The notes under the pieces: model-generated
Told to the model about the DNA's origin: nothing
Seen by the model: the letters and a program-made list of their open reading frames with translations, nothing else
The model's database searches: none
Part shown: positions 1-9,280 of the stretch, one piece after another
How positions within the stretch are numbered: position 1 is the first letter of the stretch
How the letters are laid out: every line of letters begins with the position of its first letter
Made by a program: the position numbers and the translations under genes
DNA from: Syntrophaceae bacterium
GTDB taxonomy: Bacteria > Desulfobacterota > Syntrophia > Syntrophales > Smithellaceae
Direction: 5' to 3'
Length of the DNA stretch: 64,000 bases
Assembly: GCA_025355345.1 (NCBI GenBank)
Contig: JANXZU010000017.1
Location: 1-64,000 of the forward strand

Positions 1-140
1 GATCCAGTACATCGAAATGTTTTACAACAGCAATCGTCTTCATTCTTATTTGGATTACAAAAATCCAAATGATTTTGAAAATAATTTTATTTTGGCTAAA
101 GCAGCTTAACCAGGTGTCCGTTTTTACTTGACCAGATCAC
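1..140 (+). mobile_element. 3' end of an IS3-family transposase (OrfB-like) and probable IS end
   Basis: Frame 2 reads IQYIEMFYNSNRLHSYLDYKNPNDFENNFILAKAA*, typical of an IS3-family OrfB C-terminus; followed by CCAGGTGTCCGTTTTTACTTGACCAGATCA, which resembles an IS3 terminal repeat. Truncated at the window edge. Confidence 0.75.
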
Positions 141-544
141 ATTGGGTATGAGAAATTTATGTTCTAAATACAAGATGCTATTTTTTATGGCACGAGAGTT
201 AAGATTCAAAACGAGTTGTTCGGAGTAGTCAAAATGAACACTCCGGAGATAATAAAATGGTGCGCTCAGAAATGATGTTTATTAAGCGTCATATATCAAC
301 CCATTATCGACGAAATACGGCTATTCTAGGCGCACTTCCTGATGATGCTGGGCAGTTTAGGTTTGCTATTAAGAGAAAACTGTATGCTATTTTTATGTAT
401 TAATATTTGTGACCAAATTGTGACCATAATCTTAGAAAACAGCATAAAAAGACATAGAACAAGATAAACAGCAGTTCACCATTTCGCTTTATATTTCTTT
501 ATGTTGCTTGTTATAAGTAATTGATGTTATTACTCATTGACACT

Positions 545-589
545 CTACGAATCTGGATGTCGCAAGTTCGAATCTTGCTGGGCGCACCA
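545..589 (+). tRNA. Truncated tRNA-Arg(ACG) 3' half (anticodon loop to CCA), probable att site remnant
   Basis: CTACGAA anticodon loop, GCAAG-TTCGAAT-CTTGC T-arm, TGGGCGC acceptor strand, A, CCA. No D-arm or 5' acceptor strand is found upstream. Confidence 0.75.
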
Positions 590-594
590 AAACC

Positions 595-625
595 AAAAGG
601 GCTTCCCGAAGGGAAGCCCTTTTAT
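595..625. terminator. Rho-independent terminator, probably bidirectional
   Basis: AAAAGGGCTTCCCGAAGGGAAGCCCTTTT perfect hairpin with A and T tracts. Confidence 0.9.
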
Positions 626-653
626 AGTTTAGCTATATACAGAACCAGCGCCG

Positions 654-2234
654 TTACCGATTAATTCTGTTTTTCAATAGCCTGACAATGCTGTGCATTT
701 CCTGGCTTTTCAGCAAGTATGAACAAATAAAGAAAGTTATCGCGCCCGTGGCTATAGTTGTTAGAAGGTAGATCAGTCTTGATTTGAAGGAAGAACCGGA
801 ATCCCACGGCATGAAAATATCAATCAACATTATCGCGCCCCACATGACGATGGAACAAGTGATTATTTTAAATGTGGAAAAATAAAAATCACGATTAAGA
901 AAAGTTCCAATCTTTTTTCTCAAAACCATGCTCAAAATTATTACGTTGGCCATAGCGGCCAGTGAATTGGCCAGTGCCAGGCCGTTATGCTTTAAGGGAA
1001 GCATCAGGGCAAGGCTTGCGGCTAAATTGACAATTAACGTGATGATTGCCGCTTTCATCGGCCATTTGGCATCCTGTAATGAGTAAAATACGGGAACAAT
1101 AACGCGGATTAGAGAAAAAGCCCATAAGCCAAGGGCATAACAAAACAATGCCTGAGCGGTTAAAATAGTGGCCTGAGCATCAAAAGCACCTCGCTGAAAC
1201 AAAACGGAGATGATCGGAAGGTTCAGCGTTATTAGTGCCACCATCGCGGGAATCGTCAAAAAAAGCATCAGCCGCATTGAAAAAGAAATGCCGGATTTTA
1301 ACTCATCCATTTGGCCTGCGGCAACATGCTTCGAAAAGCTCGGCAGCGCAGCCGTTCCTATGGCTATAGCAAAAATGCCCAGAGGCAGTTCCATAATCCG
1401 GTCAGCATAAAAAAGATACGTTACAGAGCCGCCCGGCAGGGTTGAGGCCAGAATAGTGGAAACAAAAACATTGATGGTAGTCACTCCCGCGCCTAAAATC
1501 GCCGGAAGCATCAACAGACCAATTTGTTTAATGCCTGGATGCCACAGATTGAAGCGAAAGTTTAATTTAACGCCATATTTTAGTAAAAAAGGCCACTGCA
1601 TGGCCAGTTGCAACACACCGCCGATAAGGACGCCCACGGCCAGTGCCGTAATAGATTCGGCAAAAAAAGGGCGCAAGGTCAGTGCAGAGAGGATCATGGC
1701 GATATTTAACATCACAGGAGATAAGGCCGGCGCGGTAAAATGCCGGAAAGAATTTAAAATACCCATGCAGAGAGCCACAAGCGCGATAAAAAAGATATAC
1801 GGAAACATCAGGCGGTTTAAAAATACAGCCAGCGCAAACTGCTTGGGTTCTGTAATAAAGCCGGGTGCGATAAGTCCGACAATCAGAGGCGACAGGAGAA
1901 TGCCCAGTACCGATATAACAGCCAGAATGGCTGACAGAATGGTAAAAGCGTTGGATGCCAGTTCCATGGCATCATCTTTGGTTTTCTTTTGCAGGTATTC
2001 GGTAAAAACCGGAACAAAGGAAACGGTGAGGGAGCCTTCTCCCAACAGTCTTCTCAACATATTGGGAATGCGAAAAGCCACCCAGAAAGCGTCGGTCATC
2101 CAGTTGGCGCCGAAGAGCGCGGCAATCACCGTATCGCGAACCAGTCCGAAAACGCGGCTGACCATCGTGGCCGATCCCACGATCCCGGCTGCTTTGGCTA
2201 CTTTGGAGTTTTCCGAAATCTTTACCTTTTCCAT
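654..2234 (-). CDS. murJ: Lipid II flippase MurJ (MviN)
   Basis: 526 aa polytopic protein; N-terminus GSATMVSRVFGLVRDTVIAALFGA and GEGSLTVSFVPVFTEY are MurJ hallmarks. Confidence 0.95.
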   Translation of the reverse strand: MEKVKISENSKVAKAAGIVGSATMVSRVFGLVRDTVIAALFGANWMTDAFWVAFRIPNMLRRLLGEGSLTVSFVPVFTEYLQKKTKDDAMELASNAFTILSAILAVISVLGILLSPLIVGLIAPGFITEPKQFALAVFLNRLMFPYIFFIALVALCMGILNSFRHFTAPALSPVMLNIAMILSALTLRPFFAESITALAVGVLIGGVLQLAMQWPFLLKYGVKLNFRFNLWHPGIKQIGLLMLPAILGAGVTTINVFVSTILASTLPGGSVTYLFYADRIMELPLGIFAIAIGTAALPSFSKHVAAGQMDELKSGISFSMRLMLFLTIPAMVALITLNLPIISVLFQRGAFDAQATILTAQALFCYALGLWAFSLIRVIVPVFYSLQDAKWPMKAAIITLIVNLAASLALMLPLKHNGLALANSLAAMANVIILSMVLRKKIGTFLNRDFYFSTFKIITCSIVMWGAIMLIDIFMPWDSGSSFKSRLIYLLTTIATGAITFFICSYLLKSQEMHSIVRLLKNRINR

Positions 2235-2243
2235 AACAACTCG

Positions 2244-2549
2244 CTATTTCAAAACATTACTAATTTTTTTTTCTAATTCTTTGCGGCTGATGTCTTTTAC
2301 CAGAACAGTTTTTTTCCGTGATTTCGTACCGGTAAATATTTCTATCTGACTTTTTTTTAAAGCAAATGTTTTAGCCAGCAGCTTAATGCAGGCCTCATTG
2401 GCAGCGCCCTCTACAGGTATTGCCGTCACTTTGATCTTTAGCATTCCATCCTGCATACCCACAAGTTGCGAGCTTGCAGCGTTTGGTGTGACTTGAAGAT
2501 CAAAAGTCAGGCCATGTTTGGATTCTCTTAACGGAAATATATTGTCCAG
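2244..2549 (-). CDS. DUF167/YggU family protein; proposed start is a CTG codon upstream of the ORF-caller ATG
   Basis: IKVTAIPVEGAANEACIKLLAKTFALKKSQIEIFTGTKSRKKTV is the family core. In-frame N-terminal sequence (DNIFPLRESKHGLTFDLQVTPNAASSQLVGMQDGM) continues upstream of the called ATG at 2462. Confidence 0.8.
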   Translation of the reverse strand: MDNIFPLRESKHGLTFDLQVTPNAASSQLVGMQDGMLKIKVTAIPVEGAANEACIKLLAKTFALKKSQIEIFTGTKSRKKTVLVKDISRKELEKKISNVLK

Positions 2550-2573
2550 GGAAAAGTTACCTTTCTGCGGATA

Positions 2574-2870
2574 TTATAAAAGCTGGGCAAGATCACGCAT
2601 GGTTTGCACCAAAAAAATCTGCAGGAATATAATTATCAGGATTATTATAAATGGAGAAAGATCAATGCCCAGGGTGCGTAGTAAAGGTAAACGACGCACA
2701 GGCCAGAGTATAGGTTCAGTAACTCGATATAAAAAAACTACTATCGGATTATATGGATCGGGATTAACCCATGAAATTACGGCGCGGGCGATGATAATGA
2801 TCATGTAACTCAATAAAACAATATCTATGACCTGGGCCAGCGCCATGATCAGATTTTTTAAAACAAACAT
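2574..2870 (-). CDS. YggT family membrane protein
   Basis: 98 aa with ARAVISWVNPDPYNPIVVFLYRVTEPILWPVRRL; adjacent to DUF167 as commonly seen. Confidence 0.9.
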   Translation of the reverse strand: MFVLKNLIMALAQVIDIVLLSYMIIIIARAVISWVNPDPYNPIVVFLYRVTEPILWPVRRLPLLRTLGIDLSPFIIILIIIFLQIFLVQTMRDLAQLL

Positions 2871-2891
2871 ATAATACCTCTCTAATAATTA

Positions 2892-3680
2892 TTATAAAAT
2901 TTTATCCGCGATAGACGCGGTAAAATTATTTAGTGCTTCATTAAATTCTTCCGGCTGCTCCATCATCACCATGTGCCCCGCGCCTTCGATCAGGCAAAGC
3001 TTTGCCCTGCTGATGCTTTCGGATATTTGACGCGAAAATTCCGGCGGTGTCATTTTGTCTTCTGCTCCGCAGATAGCCAGCGCCTTTAAAGAAATATTGC
3101 TTATTTCTGAAGAGACGTCGAACTTATCGCATGCCGAGAGATCACCCTGCAAAACATCTAATTGTGTTTGTGCCAGGCTCTTTATTAATGGTTCCATAAA
3201 CTTTTCACGATTTTTTTTAGCCACAGAAAATTTGCATATTAACTCAATGGAGTCGACCGGATTTGTTTTTAAAAATTCAAAGATAGCAGGATTAACCGGC
3301 ATTTTCATCCCGCCGCCAACAGTGACAATTCCGGAAATGGCTTGCGGATACTTGATCGCGAATTGCAGGTTGATAGCCGCACCAAGCGAATGGCCGACCA
3401 GAATGACATTCTTTAGCTGCAAAACATCGAGCAGATTTTTTACCCAAAGGCAATAACTCTCTATTTCGCTTTTCCCGCTTCCTTCGGAGCTGCCGTGCCC
3501 CGGAAGATCAACAGCCGCTATATTGTAATGTTTATGCAGACCGGCATATTGATTTGCCCAGGCGCTGTGGTCGCCGCCGGAACCGTGGATGAAAACCAGG
3601 CTTTGCTTATGCTCTCCAAAATTACTGCCATTTACCCAACAAGCGATTTTCGAAGATTCAACATCAAAATATTTCAACAT
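2892..3680 (-). CDS. Alpha/beta hydrolase
   Basis: HGSGGDHSAW, GHSLGAAINLQ nucleophile elbow, C-terminal GAGHMVMMEQPEEFN. Confidence 0.9.
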   Translation of the reverse strand: MLKYFDVESSKIACWVNGSNFGEHKQSLVFIHGSGGDHSAWANQYAGLHKHYNIAAVDLPGHGSSEGSGKSEIESYCLWVKNLLDVLQLKNVILVGHSLGAAINLQFAIKYPQAISGIVTVGGGMKMPVNPAIFEFLKTNPVDSIELICKFSVAKKNREKFMEPLIKSLAQTQLDVLQGDLSACDKFDVSSEISNISLKALAICGAEDKMTPPEFSRQISESISRAKLCLIEGAGHMVMMEQPEEFNEALNNFTASIADKIL

Positions 3681-3815
3681 ATCATGTTACTCCCTCATAA
3701 ATAAATATCACAAAAACAAAATATTATGCAATGAAAGAATGCTCAAAGATAAATGATTTATGTTGACAGAATAAAGGAAAAAAGTGCAAGAATAAGCTGA
3801 AAGGCGGGTGCAAAA

Positions 3816-4634
3816 ATGCTTAAGGGAAAGAAAATAGCTATCATCGGCGGCGGGAAAATGGGCAGTATCATAGCTCAGGGCTTAATTGCTCAGAAGATTG
3901 TTTCCAGCAAGGATATTGTTGTTACAGACATTGATGCAGCAAGGTTGGAATTCCTGCGCAAGTCGATGAAGCTGAAGGTTTCTCAGGATAACGAAAAAGC
4001 TGTAAAGGGTGCGGATATAATTATCCTTGCGGTTAAACCGCAAAATATGACAGCGACACTCAAAGAAATAAGTCCTGCTATTAATAAAACAAAATTGGTA
4101 ATTTCAATCGCCGCTGGTATCACAACCGCTTTTATTGAATCGGCTCTGGCTGCGGGCGTCCGGGTTTTAAGAGTAATGCCCAACACCCCGGCGCTTATCG
4201 GTGAGGGAGCGGCGGCAGTGGCCAAGGGAAGCTGTGCTAGAAAAAGCGATATTCACTTGGCGCACATTATTTTTAATGCTGTGGGGATCAGTGTGGAAGT
4301 GGAAGAAGCGCTCATCGACGCGGTAACGGGACTTTCCGGCAGCGGTCCGGCCTATTGTTTTTTGATTATAGAGGCGCTCATTGATGCCGGAGAAAAGATG
4401 GGTTTGCCGCGGGATCTGGCGGCTAAACTTGCAATGCAAACCATGTTAGGCGCTGTACGCCTCTGCATCCATAGTGATAAGCAGCCTGCCGAGTTAAGGG
4501 AAATGGTTACATCGCCCAATGGCACTACCGTTGCCGGACTCAAAGTGTTAGCAGATGGAAATATCCGGGCAACAATTATTGCCGCAGTGGAAGCAGCAAC
4601 AAAAAGGTCTAAAGAATTGGCCGGCGGTAAATAA
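3816..4634 (+). CDS. proC: Pyrroline-5-carboxylate reductase
   Basis: IAIIGGGKMGSIIAQGL, VMPNTPALIGEGAAA, GLSGSGPAYCFLIIEALIDAGEKMGLPRDLA. Confidence 0.96.
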   Translation: MLKGKKIAIIGGGKMGSIIAQGLIAQKIVSSKDIVVTDIDAARLEFLRKSMKLKVSQDNEKAVKGADIIILAVKPQNMTATLKEISPAINKTKLVISIAAGITTAFIESALAAGVRVLRVMPNTPALIGEGAAAVAKGSCARKSDIHLAHIIFNAVGISVEVEEALIDAVTGLSGSGPAYCFLIIEALIDAGEKMGLPRDLAAKLAMQTMLGAVRLCIHSDKQPAELREMVTSPNGTTVAGLKVLADGNIRATIIAAVEAATKRSKELAGGK

Positions 4635-4751
4635 CACCTTTTTGTCATTCTGTGCAAGCGCAGCGCGACGAATAGCCTGCCGCGTAATTGATACGGGGGA
4701 ATTCAGTATTTTCAGCAAGCATCTGGATGCCGGTATTCACCGGCATTGCGT

Positions 4752-6656
4752 TTAGTTATTCTCATCTTTTTTTTCTGCTTCGTAAACTTCAGAGACCGGA
4801 GCATCATCTGGCGCTTCCCGCGTAACTTCGGCATGTTCAGCAGGTTGAATGAGCAGGGGAGCTTTTTGCACTGACTGATCTTGCTCCGCGGAGTCAACAA
4901 ACAAAGGTTCTGATACCGTATCTGTAGTGCTTTCGGGAAGGACACTATCCTGTGCACCTTCCATTTCCGGCGCTGGTGCTAACATTGGCAGTGTATCAGG
5001 TAAAGTACCATCCGGATTTGTTTCCAGGGGTTTTCTTCTTCTGCCGCGATTTCTCCGGCGGCTCTTCTTTTTCGGGACGTCTCCCGGTGCTTCCGGAGCA
5101 CTTCCTCCACTAACCGACTCAGTACTTTCCTCAGTTGCGAGCTCACCTTCGTCTGAATAATCGGGTATCTCCGCGACGTGGTCCGCGATTTCTTTAATGG
5201 TGTGATGTGTTTCCAGTTTATCCCAGGGCATCTCGGTGCTGCCGGAAATATGGATGATAAGATCAAATGTCGCTTCCAGCTTTAAAAGTTCACTTCTTTT
5301 ATTATTGAGAATGTAACTTGCAATTTCATGCGGCAGAATTATTCTTAATTCTGAATAATTGCCTTTGACCACTTCCGTTTCGATTTTGCGAAATGCTCCC
5401 AGAGACGCATATTCCAGAGAGGGTCTAAGCCCGCTGCCCTTGCAATAAGGGCATGTAGTATAACTTATTTCCTGGATGGTCGATTGTTTTTTCTGCCGTG
5501 ACAATTCCAGCATCCCGAATTTAGAAATACGCGAAAGCTGTATTCTTGCTCTATCGATGGTCAGCGCCTTTTTAAAGGCTTTTTCGACTTCCGCGATATG
5601 CTTTTTGTCCATCATATCGATAAAATCAATAACGATAAGTCCGCCCAAATCGCGCAATCTCAATTGCCGGGCAATTTCATCACAAGCATCTATATTAGTC
5701 TTGAATGCTGTTTCTTCAATCGTTCTTTTGGAGCCGCGGCCGGAATTAACGTCAATGGTAATCATTGCTTCAGTTGGATTGATAATGATATATCCGCCGG
5801 ATTTGAGGTCTACCCGTTCCTGGTAAATAACGCGTATTTGTTCTTCCAGTTGAAAGCGGTCAAAAAGAGGAATATTTTCTTTATAGTGATTGATCATTTT
5901 GAGAAGACGGGGCATGCCCGCTTTCATATAAGCGCGCATTTTGCGGAAGGTTTCAATATCATCAACCATAATTTCTTCTACTTCCAGCGTCAGATAATCG
6001 CGCAGACTGCGTACGCCGAAGTCTGTTTCATGATAAATTAAAAGAGGCGCATGACTTGCAGTTGCCTTTTTGTGTATCTCTTTCCAAATGCGCATCAGCA
6101 ATTGGTAATCGCGGTGGATTTCCTGTTTGGTACGATTGATTCCGGCAGTACGCACGATAAATCCCATGTCATCAGGGATCTTAAGCTGTCCCATGAGATT
6201 TTTAATTTTTTGCCGTTCTTCTTCATCTTCAATTTTACGGGAGATTCCGCTGCCAGGCTTGTTGGGAAGTAAAACCAGATATCTGCCAGGAAGAGAAATA
6301 TAACCTGTTAAAAGTGCACCTTTGTTACCGCTTGGTTCCCTTACCGCCTGAACGATGATTTCCTGCCCGGCTTTGAGCACAGGTCTGCCTCCGCTGGGGC
6401 CATTTTCCGGTTCTGTTAAATATTCAGGGCTGAGATCCCTAAGGGGCAGAAAGCCATCTTTACCTCCGCCATAATCGACAAAGGCCGCCTGCAAGCCGCG
6501 CTCAACCTTAAGCACCTTGCCTTTGTAAATGTTGCCGGTAATTGGTTCTTTAACCGACATCTGGATGTTAAATTCAATGAGTTTCCCTTTTTCGTCCACG
6601 GTTGCCATGCGCATCTGCTCTTTATGCACAGCGTTGATCAGCATTGTGTGTTTCAT
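4752..6656 (-). CDS. Ribonuclease E/G family protein with Arg-rich C-terminal tail
   Basis: S1-like GNIYKGKVLKVERGLQAAFVDYGGGKDGFL, ITIDVNSGRGSKRTIEETAFKTN, CPYCKGSG Zn-link motif. Start moved to MKHTMLINAV. Confidence 0.93.
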   Translation of the reverse strand: MKHTMLINAVHKEQMRMATVDEKGKLIEFNIQMSVKEPITGNIYKGKVLKVERGLQAAFVDYGGGKDGFLPLRDLSPEYLTEPENGPSGGRPVLKAGQEIIVQAVREPSGNKGALLTGYISLPGRYLVLLPNKPGSGISRKIEDEEERQKIKNLMGQLKIPDDMGFIVRTAGINRTKQEIHRDYQLLMRIWKEIHKKATASHAPLLIYHETDFGVRSLRDYLTLEVEEIMVDDIETFRKMRAYMKAGMPRLLKMINHYKENIPLFDRFQLEEQIRVIYQERVDLKSGGYIIINPTEAMITIDVNSGRGSKRTIEETAFKTNIDACDEIARQLRLRDLGGLIVIDFIDMMDKKHIAEVEKAFKKALTIDRARIQLSRISKFGMLELSRQKKQSTIQEISYTTCPYCKGSGLRPSLEYASLGAFRKIETEVVKGNYSELRIILPHEIASYILNNKRSELLKLEATFDLIIHISGSTEMPWDKLETHHTIKEIADHVAEIPDYSDEGELATEESTESVSGGSAPEAPGDVPKKKSRRRNRGRRRKPLETNPDGTLPDTLPMLAPAPEMEGAQDSVLPESTTDTVSEPLFVDSAEQDQSVQKAPLLIQPAEHAEVTREAPDDAPVSEVYEAEKKDENN

Positions 6657-6753
6657 AAATGTCCTTTTCGGCCGCATGTATTTTTGCGCTTATGCGCGCG
6701 GATAAACATTTTTTGCGTCTATCCGAAAAATACGCGGTACGGCCTTTGTTATT

Positions 6754-7359
6754 TTAAAGAAAGGCGCTAACATCGCCTTTACCAATTCTTAGTACTTCAA
6801 TATTGTCATCAACCAGACTGATGACACTGGATGGTTCCGGGATGATAACGCCGCCGTCTATAATCAGGTTAACAATACGGCCAAAATTTTCTCCTATTAT
6901 ATAGGGATCGCCCAGGTCTTCACCGTCCGCTGATTTCACGCTGGTGCTGATTATCGGTTGCCCCAGTTCTCTTATCAAAGCAAGACAAATCTGGTTGTCA
7001 GGAACCCGAATTCCCGTTGTTGTCCTTTTCGGTAAGATTATTTTCGGCACCAGACGGGATGCTTCCAGGATGAAAGTGTATGGTCCCGGCAAAAGTCTTT
7101 TCATTGTCCTGTAGGCATAATCTGTGACTTGGGCGTATTGGCTGATATGCTTAAGATCAGAACAAACAAAACTCAATGGTTGTTTCTTGTCCCTTTTTTT
7201 TATTTCATAAATTTTTTCGATACCTTTTTTACTGGACAAATCACAACCTAATCCATAAACCGTATCGGTCGGATAAATTATTACCCCGCCTTCGCGCAAT
7301 ACATCAACCGCTTGTTTAATGAGGCGCATTTGCGGGTTTTGGCTGTGAATTGACAGCAA
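6754..7359 (-). CDS. L-threonylcarbamoyladenylate synthase-like (Sua5/YciO/YrdC)
   Basis: GGVIIYPTDTVYGLGCDLSSKKGIEKIYEIKKRDKKQPLSF. Confidence 0.9.
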   Translation of the reverse strand: MLSIHSQNPQMRLIKQAVDVLREGGVIIYPTDTVYGLGCDLSSKKGIEKIYEIKKRDKKQPLSFVCSDLKHISQYAQVTDYAYRTMKRLLPGPYTFILEASRLVPKIILPKRTTTGIRVPDNQICLALIRELGQPIISTSVKSADGEDLGDPYIIGENFGRIVNLIIDGGVIIPEPSSVISLVDDNIEVLRIGKGDVSAFL

Positions 7360-7457
7360 TGCCTAACTCCTTATCAGTTGTTGCCGTATGCAACTTCTAT
7401 TATATATCAGGAATTTGGCAGTTTGGCAATGGTATTAGCAGAATCACAGACTGATAA

Positions 7458-9053
7458 TTATTGCGGTGCCGGTTTTTTGTTAGCCTTGTCTTTGCTGAGC
7501 TTATACTGAATACTATCAACAAGGGCCTGCCAGCTGGCTTCAATAATGTTTTCAGAAACGCCGATAGTGCTCCAGAGTTCCTGACCATCTGTGGAATCAA
7601 GAAGCACTCTTACTCCAGCAGCTGTTCCTTCAGAACCCTCCAGGGTGCGCACTTTGAAATCAACCAGATGCATTTCTTTGATTTGCGGATAGAATTTTGT
7701 CAATGCCTTGCGCAGAGCGTGATCCAGAGCATTAACCGGACCGTTTCCTTCGGCAGCGGTTAATTCCTCCTCGCCGGCAACGGATATTTTAATTGTCGCC
7801 TGAGAAAGGCAGGGATTATTCTCTGTCCGTGAAGTGACAACGCTAAAGCACTCCAGTGTAAAAGGATCAACAAACTCTCCGATTGCTTTTTTAATCAACA
7901 CGGAAAGAGATCCATCGGCGGCGTCAAACTGAAAGCCCCTGTCTTCCATAAGTTTGACTTCATGCACAATTTTTTTACTAAGAGTACTGTTTTTAGTAAG
8001 ATCAATGCCCAGCTCTTTGGCTTTGTATTCAACATTGCTGCGACCGGACATATCGGAGACCAGGACGCGGCGATGATTGCCGACAATTTCCGGTTTTATA
8101 TGTTCGTAAGCAATTGAATCTTTGATCACCGCGCTGACGTGCACGCCGCCCTTGTGGGCGAAGGCGCTGCGTCCGACGAAAGGCCGGGAATTGAGCGGCA
8201 GAACGTTCGCTACATCGCTTATATAAAAAGAAAGATTGGTCAGTTGCCGGATAGATTCTTCCGGTAAGCAATATTTATTCATTTTTAACTGCAGATTGGC
8301 AATGATAGGAATTAAATCGGCATTGCCGCATCTTTCACCATACCCGTTAATCGTGCCCTGCACCATTTTGATTCCGTCCTGCACGGCGGCAAGAGAATTG
8401 GCAACAGCAAGCCCGCAATCATTATGCACATGGATCCCGCTGATGTTGGCCGGAATGGAATCAGATATTTTCTTCAAAATTGTACTGATTTCATGAGGTA
8501 GAGTGCCGCCATTGGTATCACAAAAAACAATCATGTCCGCTCCGGCAGCCAGTGCTGTTTTTACAACTTTGTTTGCGTAACGGGGATTGTTTTTATAACC
8601 ATCAAAGAAATGTTCGGCATCAAAAAGCACTTCTTTGCCCAGGGATTTCAAATATTCAATGGAGTCGCGAATCATTGCCAGGTTTTCTTCTAAATCAATT
8701 TTAAGAATTTCTGTCACATGAAGATCCCATGATTTTCCAAATATAGTAACAGCAGGAGTCCCGGTTTTAATTAAAGCCTTAAGATTGGGACAGGATTCGG
8801 CGCGAATATGAGGCTTGCGGGTGCTGCCAAATGCCGTCAATTTTGAATTTTTAAAGGTAACATCTTTGGCCATTTCAAAAAAACGCATGTCTTTAGGATT
8901 AGAACCGGGCCAACCGCCCTCAATGTAATGGAAGTGAGCTTCATCAAAGCGTTGCGCAATGCGCAGTTTTTCTTCCGCAGAGAAATTTATCTGCTCGCCT
9001 TGTGTGCCATCCCTCAGTGTTGTATCGTAAATCAGAATTTTATTTTTTGTCAT
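7458..9053 (-). CDS. cimA: Citramalate synthase
   Basis: IYDTTLRDGTQGEQINFSAEEKLRIA, FCDTNGGTLP, GYGERCGNADL; LeuA-type regulatory C-terminus. 531 aa matches CimA. Confidence 0.93.
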   Translation of the reverse strand: MTKNKILIYDTTLRDGTQGEQINFSAEEKLRIAQRFDEAHFHYIEGGWPGSNPKDMRFFEMAKDVTFKNSKLTAFGSTRKPHIRAESCPNLKALIKTGTPAVTIFGKSWDLHVTEILKIDLEENLAMIRDSIEYLKSLGKEVLFDAEHFFDGYKNNPRYANKVVKTALAAGADMIVFCDTNGGTLPHEISTILKKISDSIPANISGIHVHNDCGLAVANSLAAVQDGIKMVQGTINGYGERCGNADLIPIIANLQLKMNKYCLPEESIRQLTNLSFYISDVANVLPLNSRPFVGRSAFAHKGGVHVSAVIKDSIAYEHIKPEIVGNHRRVLVSDMSGRSNVEYKAKELGIDLTKNSTLSKKIVHEVKLMEDRGFQFDAADGSLSVLIKKAIGEFVDPFTLECFSVVTSRTENNPCLSQATIKISVAGEEELTAAEGNGPVNALDHALRKALTKFYPQIKEMHLVDFKVRTLEGSEGTAAGVRVLLDSTDGQELWSTIGVSENIIEASWQALVDSIQYKLSKDKANKKPAPQ

Positions 9054-9074
9054 CTTATCCCCTCTTTAAAAATC

Positions 9075-9217
9075 GCCGCTTATGCGGGATTGTTTCCAAT
9101 AGCCGTTGGCTATTGGAAAATTCGATCAACAAACTTCAGTGCACTTCGTTTCTGAAGTTTGGATCTCATTACAACTTATAAATTTCAGTGCACTGCGTTT
9201 CTGAAATCTGAGTTTCA
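9075..9217 (-). repeat. Dispersed palindromic repeat family A, two partial copies
   Basis: Reverse complement TTGTGAAACTCAGATTTCAGAAACGCAGTGCACTGAAATTTATAAGTTG... then ATGAGATCCAAACTTCAGAAACGAAGTGCACTGAAGTTTGTTGATCGAATT; resembles copies at 40.3, 41.7 and 61.9 kb. Confidence 0.75.
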
Positions 9218-9218
9218 C

Positions 9219-9254
9219 AAAAAATCCGCAGCCGGGCTTACCTGGCAGCGGATT
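9219..9254 (-). terminator. Attenuator-type terminator upstream of cimA
   Basis: Minus strand AATCCGCTGCCAGGTAAGCCCGGCTGCGGATTTTTT: hairpin plus T tract, between the leader ORF and cimA. Confidence 0.8.
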
Positions 9255-9280
9255 AGAATCTAGTTTGTTTTGATTTGCAA

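Noticed and set aside
272-403. Short ORF MMFIKRHISTHYRRNTAILGALPDDAGQFRFAIKRKLYAIFMY
   Set aside because: No recognisable family and no ribosome-binding support; possibly a remnant of the integrated element but not supportable.
513-589. Intact tRNA-Arg
   Set aside because: Only the 3' half is present; upstream sequence lacks D-arm and acceptor pairing.
1456-2349. 297-aa plus-strand ORF
   Set aside because: Lies antisense to murJ, low-complexity basic composition and no recognisable domain; shadow ORF.
5476-6272. Plus-strand ORFs over the RNase E/G gene
   Set aside because: Antisense to a strongly conserved CDS and without domain similarity.
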